64,000 nt of DNA from Paraburkholderia sprentiae WSM5005. GTDB taxonomy: Bacteria > Pseudomonadota > Gammaproteobacteria > Burkholderiales > Burkholderiaceae. The stretch's first letter is position 1. Each line of letters begins with the position of its first letter. The translations under genes were made by a program, and so were the position numbers. The notes below the pieces were generated by a model. That model was not told the origin of the DNA and did not search any database. It saw nothing but the letters and a program-made list of their open reading frames with translations. This document shows, piece by piece, positions 22,158 through 28,718 of the stretch. The stretch is from the NCBI RefSeq assembly GCF_001865575.2, contig NZ_CP017561.2, forward strand, positions 2,542,001 through 2,606,000, written 5' to 3'.

Positions 22158-22805
22158 ATGAATAAACTTTCAAAGCTCGCGTTCATTGCAGCTACCGCAG
22201 TTATGGCTGCATCCGCCATGGCCCAGTCGGTGCCGGCGTCGCGACAGGCTACCAACGATAACTGGGTGAATGGTACTGGCGAATACGTGTGGATGAACGG
22301 CACGAACGAGCTTTGCTGGCGCGATGCATTCTGGACGCCCGCAACGGCTAACGCCAAGTGCGACGGCGCCCTCGTTGCTCAAGCTCCGACCCCGCCGGCA
22401 CCGGTCGCTCCCGCTCCGGCCATCACCAGCCAAAAGATTACGTATCAAGCCGATGCGCTGTTCGATTTCGACAAGGCAATCCTGAAGCCGGCTGGCAAGG
22501 AACGTCTGAGCGAACTGGCATCGAAGATCCAGGGCATCAACCTCGAAGTCGTCGTCGCTACGGGTCACACCGACCGCATCGGTTCGGACGCCTACAACGA
22601 CCGTCTGTCGCTGCGCCGCGCTCAAGCTGTGAAGGCCTTCCTGGTCAGCAAGGGCGTCGAAGCCAACCGTATCTACACGGAAGGCAAGGGCCGTCGCAAC
22701 CCGGTTACCACCGGTTGCAACCAGAAGAACCGCAAGCAACTCATCGCCTGCCTCGCACCGGACCGTCGCGTGGAAGTCGAAGTTGTCGGCACGCCGAAGC
22801 AGTAA
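22158..22805 (+). CDS. ompA: OmpA family outer membrane protein
   Basis: A 215-residue protein with a signal peptide (MNKLSKLAFIAATAVMAASA). A short Trp-rich segment (NWVNGTGEYVWMNGTNELCW) follows, then a Pro/Ala linker near residues 75-92. The C-terminal OmpA peptidoglycan-binding domain has FDFDKAILKPAGKERL, GHTDRIGSDAYNDRLSLRRA and DRRVEVEV. The 8-strand beta-barrel of E. coli OmpA is missing. It is therefore a short OmpA-like protein tethering outer membrane and murein, common in Burkholderia. Codon choice is notably biased and AGGAG precedes the start, which fits high expression. A strong terminator follows. Confidence 0.92.
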   Translation: MNKLSKLAFIAATAVMAASAMAQSVPASRQATNDNWVNGTGEYVWMNGTNELCWRDAFWTPATANAKCDGALVAQAPTPPAPVAPAPAITSQKITYQADALFDFDKAILKPAGKERLSELASKIQGINLEVVVATGHTDRIGSDAYNDRLSLRRAQAVKAFLVSKGVEANRIYTEGKGRRNPVTTGCNQKNRKQLIACLAPDRRVEVEVVGTPKQ

Positions 22806-22828
22806 GCTGGAAAATTACCGCAGTATCG

Positions 22829-22857
22829 AAAGCCCCGCTTCGGCGGGGCTTTTTTTA
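22829..22857 (+). terminator. Rho-independent terminator of ompA
   Basis: A perfect 8-bp stem (AGCCCCGC / GCGGGGCT) with a TTCG tetraloop is followed by a run of seven T, about 25 bases after the ompA stop. Confidence 0.93.
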
Positions 22858-22978
22858 TGCGTGGGCGCGCATCAGCACCCGCTAGCCGCCGTGCTTTTGC
22901 CGCCCTTTCTCTCGCCCTATATACTCAGGGTTTATCCTCGAGCGTCCGCTCACCGCTTTCATCGAGGCAGCCTTCGCC

Positions 22979-23677
22979 ATGACCAACGCCGATCCCCACG
23001 AACTACAGAAATTCAGCGACCTCGCGCATCGTTGGTGGGACCCGAACGCCGAATTCAAACCGCTGCACGAACTGAATCCGATTCGCCTGCGCTGGATCGA
23101 TGCGCACGCGCATCTTGCCGGCAAAAAGGTGCTCGATATCGGCTGCGGCGGCGGCATCCTGTCGGAATCGATGGCGGGTCTGGGCGCTCAAGTGAAGGGC
23201 ATCGACCTGTCGACGCAGGCACTCGGTGTCGCCGATCTTCACAGTCTTGAAAGTGGCGTAACCGTCGATTACGAAGAAATCGCCGCCGAGGCGCTGGCCG
23301 CGCGCGAACCGGGCACGTATGACGCGGTCACCTGCATGGAGATGCTCGAGCACGTGCCGCGGCCGGCCGCGATCGTCGAGGCCTGCAAGAGTCTTGTCAA
23401 GCCGGGTGGCTGGGTGTTTTTCTCCACGCTGAATCGCAACGTGAAGTCGTATCTGTTCGCGGTGATCGGCGCCGAATACATCGCGCGAATGTTGCCGAAG
23501 GGCACGCACGACTACGCGCGCTTCATCCGCCCGTCGGAACTCGCCGGCTTCGCGCGCGCCGCGGAGCTGCGCACGGCCGACATCAAGGGCATCGTATACA
23601 ACCCGGTCAGCAAGCATTTCGCGCTGTCGTCCGACACGAGCGTCAACTATATGCTCGCCTGCCGCCGCGACGCCTGA
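22979..23677 (+). CDS. ubiG: Ubiquinone biosynthesis O-methyltransferase (UbiG)
   Basis: A 232-residue class I SAM methyltransferase that performs both O-methylations in ubiquinone synthesis. The N-terminus [19 protein letters not shown] (here [15 protein letters not shown]) is diagnostic. The SAM site is [16 protein letters not shown] near residue 52. [11 protein letters not shown] and the membrane-interacting stretch around [22 protein letters not shown] are also present. It follows the ompA terminator and precedes gph by 37 bases, so ubiG-gph probably form an operon. Confidence 0.96.
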   Translation: MTNADPHELQKFSDLAHRWWDPNAEFKPLHELNPIRLRWIDAHAHLAGKKVLDIGCGGGILSESMAGLGAQVKGIDLSTQALGVADLHSLESGVTVDYEEIAAEALAAREPGTYDAVTCMEMLEHVPRPAAIVEACKSLVKPGGWVFFSTLNRNVKSYLFAVIGAEYIARMLPKGTHDYARFIRPSELAGFARAAELRTADIKGIVYNPVSKHFALSSDTSVNYMLACRRDA

Positions 23678-23714
23678 CCTGCCAGAACCGCCCCGCCGCA
23701 TCCAAAACGAACCA

Positions 23715-24428
23715 ATGAGCGACCCGACTTCCCTGCCGCAACGCGAAGACAACGACGACACGCTCGGCTTTTGCCTCGCCGTGCTTTTTGACCTCGACGG
23801 CACGCTTGCCGACACGGCGCCCGACCTCGCCGCCGCCGTCAACAAGATGCGCCACGACCGAGGACTCGAGATGGTGCCGCTCGAAAATCTGCGCCCGCTG
23901 GCTTCGGCCGGAGCGCGCGGACTTATCTGCGGCGCGTTCGGCATCGGCCCGGACCATCACGAATTTGCATCGATGCGCGAGGAGTTTCTGGCGAACTACG
24001 AAGCGGATCTGTGCATCGAGACGACGCTCTTTCCGGGAATCGCGGAAGTGCTCGACGAACTCGATGCGCGCGGTGTGCGCTGGGGCATCGTCACGAACAA
24101 GGTCGCGCGGCTCACCGAGCCGCTTGTGGCGCAACTCGGGCTCGAGGAGCGCGCCGGCTGCGTGGTGAGTGGCGACACGACCCCGCATTCGAAACCGCAC
24201 CCCGCGCCGCTGCTGCACGCGGCCCGCGAGCTGGACGTCGCGCCCGAGCGCGTCGTCTATATCGGCGACGATCTGCGCGACGTGCAGGCCGGTTTTGCCG
24301 CCGGGATGAAGACCGTAGCCGCGGCGTACGGCTATTGCGGCAACGACATTCCGCCGACACGGTGGCACGCGCAGCACGTCGTGGCAACGACGGCCGAGTT
24401 GCAGACGCTGCTGCGCGATATCGGCTGA
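23715..24428 (+). CDS. gph: Phosphoglycolate phosphatase
   Basis: A 237-residue HAD phosphatase that dephosphorylates 2-phosphoglycolate, for example from DNA repair. HAD motif I is VLFDLDGTLADT with the nucleophilic Asp near residue 27. Motif II is WGIVTNK, motif III is the Lys in PHSKPHP, and motif IV is YIGDDLRDVQAG. The cap domain sits between motifs I and II as in Gph. Some HAD proteins in this position are annotated as MupP-like MurNAc-6P phosphatases. Sequence alone does not exclude that activity. Confidence 0.88.
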   Translation: MSDPTSLPQREDNDDTLGFCLAVLFDLDGTLADTAPDLAAAVNKMRHDRGLEMVPLENLRPLASAGARGLICGAFGIGPDHHEFASMREEFLANYEADLCIETTLFPGIAEVLDELDARGVRWGIVTNKVARLTEPLVAQLGLEERAGCVVSGDTTPHSKPHPAPLLHAARELDVAPERVVYIGDDLRDVQAGFAAGMKTVAAAYGYCGNDIPPTRWHAQHVVATTAELQTLLRDIG

Positions 24429-24520
24429 CAGATCGACTGAACGGCGCGTCCGACACACTTGCTACCTGGCTGCATCATTAGCGCCGACCCAAGAGGCGCG
24501 ACGCGGCCCTCGATCTATTG

Positions 24521-24526
24521 TAAAAT
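24521..24526 (+). promoter_or_regulatory. Putative -10 of the ssrA promoter
   Basis: TAAAAT is preceded directly by TTG, about 35 bases before the mature tmRNA 5' end. No convincing -35 is seen. A small perfect hairpin (GCTCAT / ATGAGC, 24535-24550) lies in the short leader that RNase P would remove. Confidence 0.4.
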
Positions 24527-24560
24527 CCCCTTTGGCTCATAGATATGAGCAACGAACCGC

Positions 24561-24930
24561 GGGGGCGACCTGGTTTCGACAGGGGTTGCGAAGCGGCTAG
24601 GGCATGTCGAGGACCCGTCACCTCGTTAATCAATGGGAAAAACGTAACTGCAAACGACGATACGTTCGCACTGGCAGCCTAAGGGCCGCCGTCCTCTGCC
24701 TAGTTCACTGACGGGCTAGTGTCGCAAGACCGGTAGCAATACCGACAGAGGTCATATACGTCAGTTAAGCCTTGGCGGCGTCACGACGTCCGGGTCGAAA
24801 ATTTGGTGAATCGCCGTAGCGCAGCGTGTTCGTCCGCGTCGCTGCGGTTAAACCAAAAGACAGAACTAAACATGTAGAACTGGTCGTAGAGGACTTCTGG
24901 ACGCGGGTTCGATTCCCGCCGCCTCCACCA
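24561..24930 (+). ncRNA. ssrA: Transfer-messenger RNA (tmRNA)
   Basis: A one-piece tmRNA of about 370 nucleotides that rescues stalled ribosomes and tags the nascent chain. The 5' end GGGGGCGACCTGGTTTCGAC pairs with the 3' CGCCTCC before an encoded ACCA to form the 7-bp acceptor stem. The GGTTCGATTCC T-arm is at 24906-24916. The tag frame runs 24650-24682 and encodes ANDDTFALAA then TAA, the Burkholderia-type tag with a GCA resume codon. Not a permuted two-piece form, since both acceptor halves are in normal order. It is followed by its own terminator. Confidence 0.97.
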
Positions 24931-24960
24931 AACACTCGGGCGTTCGTGATGAACGGCCTG

Positions 24961-24997
24961 AAAAAACCCCGGTAGCGTAACGCTGCCGGGGTTTTTT
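24961..24997 (+). terminator. Rho-independent terminator of ssrA
   Basis: A 12-bp stem (ACCCCGGTAGCG / CGCTGCCGGGGT, one G-U pair) with a TAA loop is flanked by A6 and T6, 30 bases past the tmRNA 3' end. Confidence 0.93.
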
Positions 24998-25034
24998 ATT
25001 GTCAGCATCGATCGAGCAAAGCCCGGGCGAACGT

Positions 25035-25301
25035 TCATTCGTCTTTCGGGCACTGCAGATTGCAGCCATTCGGATCGCCCAGGTCACCGCGCTTGCGCGC
25101 ATGCGAGCGTTGGCCGTGCTGATACTTGTCCGACGGCGCGGACGCGGCGAACGGCATCTGCGGATGCTCGTTGAGGCGGAATTCATCGTTCAGGATGCCG
25201 CCTGGCACGCCCGGGGAGTTTTGCGCGAAGGCCACAGAAACGGTGGCACAAAGCACACCAGCCGCGGCAGCGACGGTACATGCGTGGAGCAGAGCTTTCA
25301 T
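25035..25301 (-). CDS. Small exported protein of unknown function
   Basis: An 88-residue protein with a clear signal peptide (MKALLHACTVAAAAGVLCAT, cleavage probably after VAFA). The mature part of about 62 residues is polar and rich in Pro, His, Asp and Asn, and ends GDPNGCNLQCPKDE. Its two cysteines could form a disulfide. I do not recognise a family. It is convergent with ssrA and lies downstream of the fds regulator on the same strand, with a 130-base gap, so co-transcription is uncertain. Confidence 0.65.
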   Translation of the reverse strand: MKALLHACTVAAAAGVLCATVSVAFAQNSPGVPGGILNDEFRLNEHPQMPFAASAPSDKYQHGQRSHARKRGDLGDPNGCNLQCPKDE

Positions 25302-25431
25302 GTCGGTTCGGCGCGTCTTGGCGCGCGGCTAGAGCGGATGCGAAGCCAAGAGGGTAGCCGAAACCGGCGCACTTCGCAGCGGCGCGCGCCATCCGCGATC
25401 GCTTTTCTGATTACGTGCGCTTACGCCGCCG

Positions 25432-26511
25432 TTACGCGAGCGCACCGCCGAGCCCCTCGTCCAGATCGACGAGCCTGCCGCAGTCGCGCGGATCATAGCC
25501 GTCGAGCTGCTCGACCCGATGGTGAAACGCGCTGCCGCGCAGCAGATCGATCACTGTGGCGAGCGGCGCGCGAGCGAGGTGTGCGCGGTCGCACGCGAAG
25601 TAGTAGTCCTCGTCGACGATCGGAATGAAGTCGAGCCCGAAGTGATGCGCGGCCGGCTCCACGCCGAAGCCTATGTCCGCCATGCCGCTCGCGACGAACG
25701 CGGCGATCGCCGAGTGCGTCAACTCGGCCGACGCATAGCCGTTGACGCGGTCCGGGTCCACGCCGAGCCGGCGCAGCGCGAGATCTAGCAGCATCCGCGT
25801 ACCCGAGCCCGGCTGGCGGTTGACGAAGCGGATGTCGTCGCGGGCAAGGTCGCCGAGCCCGCCGATCCGCTTCGGATTGCCCTTGCCGATGAAAAGACCC
25901 TGCTTGCGGCGGGTCAGATGCACGAGCACGTGGCGCTGCGGGTCGAGCCAGCGCCGGTAGGTGTCGGCGCACACCGCACGAAACTCGCCGAGCGGCAAAT
26001 GAAAACCCGCCAGATCGCACTCGCCGCGCGCGAGCGCGCTGACCGCGTCGGCACTGTCGCGGTATTTGATCTCGACCGGCAGATCTTTGGCGACCAGCGC
26101 AGTCACGAGCGCGGCCACCGCATAGCCGTGCGACGCGTGGATCCGCACGTCATCTGCGGGGGGCGCGAGCCAGCGATTCAGATCGCTCGCCACTTCGCTC
26201 GCGAGCGCCTGCAGATTGCCGTCGAGCCGCTCGCCGCAGAGCCGCTGCCCGCGCAGCACCGCGTGACCGAGCTCGGAGAGCACCGAGCCGCGCCCGCGCT
26301 CTTTCGCGATCAACGGACCGCCAAGCCGCCCCTCGATGCTGCGCAGCAACCCCCATGCGTGCCGGTAGGACAAACCCTTAAGCGTCGCGGCTTGCGCAAT
26401 GCTGCCCGATTCGTTGACGAGCGCAAGCAGCGGCACCACGTCCGACAGGCTGGCCTCGCGGCCATCCGCGCCCTTCACCACCAGTTCAACCTGGCATTCG
26501 ATCCTGACCAT
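25432..26511 (-). CDS. ModE-like HTH regulator fused to a periplasmic-binding-type domain, divergent from fds operon
   Basis: A 359-residue regulator. Residues 1 to about 90 form a ModE/LysR-type winged helix (LLALVNESGSIAQAATLKGL, SYRHAWGLLRSIEGRLG). Residues 110 to 345 resemble the PBP-like small-molecule domain of molybdate-binding proteins and LysR regulators, with NRQPGSGTRMLLDLALRRLG near residue 235. Proteins of this build occur next to molybdenum enzymes. Its divergent place beside a molybdenum formate dehydrogenase makes it the likely regulator of that operon, sensing molybdate, formate or a related anion. The ligand is inferred. It may be functionally equivalent to regulators named FdsR, but I do not assign the symbol. 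Confidence 0.85.
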   Translation of the reverse strand: MVRIECQVELVVKGADGREASLSDVVPLLALVNESGSIAQAATLKGLSYRHAWGLLRSIEGRLGGPLIAKERGRGSVLSELGHAVLRGQRLCGERLDGNLQALASEVASDLNRWLAPPADDVRIHASHGYAVAALVTALVAKDLPVEIKYRDSADAVSALARGECDLAGFHLPLGEFRAVCADTYRRWLDPQRHVLVHLTRRKQGLFIGKGNPKRIGGLGDLARDDIRFVNRQPGSGTRMLLDLALRRLGVDPDRVNGYASAELTHSAIAAFVASGMADIGFGVEPAAHHFGLDFIPIVDEDYYFACDRAHLARAPLATVIDLLRGSAFHHRVEQLDGYDPRDCGRLVDLDEGLGGALA

Positions 26512-26589
26512 ATATGCTTGACTCTTTCCTATTGCACGCGCCGGTTGGGCCGCCTATCTTTCGGCTATACCATATCGAATAAGCGAAGC

Positions 26590-26603
26590 ATACGTGCACG
26601 TAT
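26590..26603. promoter_or_regulatory. Perfect 14-bp palindrome upstream of fdsG (candidate operator)
   Basis: ATACGTGCACGTAT reads the same on both strands and fits an ATAC-N6-GTAT dyad like many LysR-class sites. It lies between the two divergent genes, next to a TATTAT -10-like hexamer (26601-26606). Confidence 0.6.
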
Positions 26604-26631
26604 TATGAATAACAAGTGCATATATCGCTTT

Positions 26632-26638
26632 GGAGGAG
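26632..26638 (+). promoter_or_regulatory. Strong ribosome binding site that decides the fdsG start
   Basis: GGAGGAG is followed 8 bases later by the in-frame TTG at 26647. The in-frame ATG at 26605 has no Shine-Dalgarno sequence and sits in the promoter and operator DNA. The TTG is therefore preferred. Confidence 0.65.
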
Positions 26639-26646
26639 CCCCCACT

Positions 26647-27132
26647 TTGGACGATTCTCTCGCCACGGCGCCGGATCAGCTCGTGCAGCGTCACGCGCAG
26701 CCGGGCCGTTCGCTCATCACGATCCTGCACGCGATCCAGGACGAACTTGGCTATGTGCCGGCTGCGGCGGTCGAACCGCTCGCCCGCGCGCTGAACCTGT
26801 CGCGTGCGGAAGTGCACGGCGTCATCAGCTATTACCATCACTTTCGCACCACGCCGGCCGCGCCCGTCACGGTCCAGCTTTGCCGCGCCGAGGCGTGCCG
26901 CAGCATGGGCACCGAGGCGCTCGCACAGCACATCGAGGCGCACACCGGCTGCCGCTTCGACGCCGGTCATCACGACGGCGCAACAGTAGAGCTCGAATCG
27001 GTGTACTGCCTCGGCCAATGCGCGCTGTCGCCGGCGCTGATGCTCAACGGCACGCTGCACGCGCGCGTGTCGCCGCAAAAATTCGATGCGCTGCTCGCCG
27101 CGGCCCGCAAACGCGTGGAGGTGCCGGCATGA
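26647..27132 (+). CDS. fdsG: NAD-dependent formate dehydrogenase gamma subunit
   Basis: A protein of about 161 residues of the NuoE-like thioredoxin-fold [2Fe-2S] family. Landmarks are SLITILHAIQDELGYVP, HGVISYYHHFRTTP and the cluster ligands CRAEAC and CLGQC. With FdsB it forms the diaphorase half of the soluble FDH that passes formate electrons to NAD+. I use a TTG start for the reasons given at the ribosome binding site. The ATG start at 26605 would add 14 residues. Its stop overlaps the fdsB ATG (ATGA), which implies coupled translation. Confidence 0.9.
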   Translation: MDDSLATAPDQLVQRHAQPGRSLITILHAIQDELGYVPAAAVEPLARALNLSRAEVHGVISYYHHFRTTPAAPVTVQLCRAEACRSMGTEALAQHIEAHTGCRFDAGHHDGATVELESVYCLGQCALSPALMLNGTLHARVSPQKFDALLAAARKRVEVPA

Positions 27133-28703
27133 CGCGCCTCTATGTTCCGCGAGATTCATCGGCGCTCGCGCTCGGCGCCGATGCCCTGGCTGAAGCCATC
27201 GCCAGCGAAGCCGCGCGCCGCGGCGTTGAAATCGAACTGATCCGCAACGGTTCGCGCGGGTTGCTGTGGCTCGAACCGCTCGTCGAAGTCGCGACGCCTG
27301 AAGGCCGCATCGGCTATGCGAATGTCGAGGTCGAAGACGTCGCCGCGTTGTTCGACGCGGGCTTCATCGACGGCGGCGAGCATGCGCGGCGCGTCGGCGT
27401 GGTCGACGAGATCCCGTATCTGAAGAAGCAGCAGCGCCTGACCTTCGCGCGCATCGGCATCACCGACCCGCTCTCGATCGACGACTACCTCACGCACGGC
27501 GGCCTCGAAGGCTTACGCAACGTGCTGCAAACCGACGGCGACAGCGTTTGCGAAGCCTTGATCGAATCGGGTCTGCGCGGCCGCGGCGGCGCGGCATTCC
27601 CGGCCGGCATCAAGTGGCGCACGGTGCGCGGCGCGAAGGCTGCGCAGAAGTACATCGTCTGCAATGCCGACGAGGGCGACTCGGGCACCTTCTCCGATCG
27701 TCTCGTGATGGAAAGCGATCCATACGTGCTGATCGAAGGCATGATCATCGCGGGCGTCGTGACCGGCGCGAGCGTCGGCTACATCTATGTGCGCAGCGAA
27801 TACCCGCACTCGATCGCGACGCTCGAAGCGGCCATCGCCCGTGCGCGTCAAGCTGGCTGGCTCGGCGACAGCGTGCTCTCGAGCGGGCAGCGCTTCGAGC
27901 TGTTCGTCGCGAAAGGCGCGGGCTCGTATGTGTGCGGCGAGGAAACCGCGCTGCTCGAATCGCTCGAAGGCAAGCGCGGCATCGTCCGCGCGAAACCGCC
28001 CGTGCCCGCGCTCGCGGGTCTGTACGGCCAGCCCACCGTGATCAACAACGTGATCACGTTCGCCACGGTGCCGATCATCTTCGCGCGTGGCGCGGCGTTC
28101 TATAAGGACTTCGGCATCGGCCGCTCGCGCGGCACGCTGCCGTTCCAGCTGGCCGGCAACATCAAGCGGGGCGGCCTCGTCGAACTCGCGTTCGGCGTGA
28201 CGCTGCGCGAACTGCTCGACGACTTCGGCGGCGGCACCGCGAGCGGCCGGCCGGCGCGCGCGGTGCAGGTGGGCGGCCCGCTCGGCACCTATCTGCCGCC
28301 AAGCCAGTGGGACATTCCAATGGACTACGAAGCCTATGCGGCGGTCGGCGCGGTGATCGGCCACGGCGGTCTGGTCGTGCATGACGACACGTCGAACCTT
28401 GCCGAGCTGGCGCAATACGCGATGCACTTCTGCGCGCTCGAATCGTGCGGCAAATGCACGCCGTGCCGGATCGGCTCGACGCGCGGCGTCGAAGTGATCG
28501 CGCGGATTCGTAACGGCGACACGTCGACGCGTCAGGTGCAATTGCTGCGCGATCTGTGCGACACGATGGTGTCCGGCTCGCTGTGCGCGATGGGCGGCAT
28601 GACGCCGTATCCGGTGTTGTCCGCGCTCGATCATTTCCCTGAAGACTTCGGTCTCGCCGCCGATCCCACTGCCGACCACGCCATCAAAGCGACCGCGGCC
28701 TGA
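27129..28703 (+). CDS. fdsB: NAD-dependent formate dehydrogenase beta subunit (NADH- and FMN-binding)
   Basis: A 524-residue NuoF-like flavoprotein. The first 90 or so residues are a thioredoxin-like extension. The FMN/NADH region follows, with GLRGRGGAAFPAGIKW, CNADEGDSGTFSDR and GSYVCGEETALLESLEG. Near residue 440 is the [4Fe-4S] motif ESCGKCTPCRIG. It accepts electrons from FdsA clusters and reduces NAD+ in the cytoplasm. Length matches known FdsB. It overlaps fdsG by 4 bases and precedes fdsA by 15 bases. Confidence 0.95.
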   Translation: MTRLYVPRDSSALALGADALAEAIASEAARRGVEIELIRNGSRGLLWLEPLVEVATPEGRIGYANVEVEDVAALFDAGFIDGGEHARRVGVVDEIPYLKKQQRLTFARIGITDPLSIDDYLTHGGLEGLRNVLQTDGDSVCEALIESGLRGRGGAAFPAGIKWRTVRGAKAAQKYIVCNADEGDSGTFSDRLVMESDPYVLIEGMIIAGVVTGASVGYIYVRSEYPHSIATLEAAIARARQAGWLGDSVLSSGQRFELFVAKGAGSYVCGEETALLESLEGKRGIVRAKPPVPALAGLYGQPTVINNVITFATVPIIFARGAAFYKDFGIGRSRGTLPFQLAGNIKRGGLVELAFGVTLRELLDDFGGGTASGRPARAVQVGGPLGTYLPPSQWDIPMDYEAYAAVGAVIGHGGLVVHDDTSNLAELAQYAMHFCALESCGKCTPCRIGSTRGVEVIARIRNGDTSTRQVQLLRDLCDTMVSGSLCAMGGMTPYPVLSALDHFPEDFGLAADPTADHAIKATAA

Positions 28704-28718
28704 CTCCAGGAGTTCACC

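Noticed and set aside
24561..24930. Two-piece (permuted) tmRNA, as in some betaproteobacteria
   Set aside because: The acceptor stem halves are at the 5' and 3' ends in normal order and CCA is encoded at the end.
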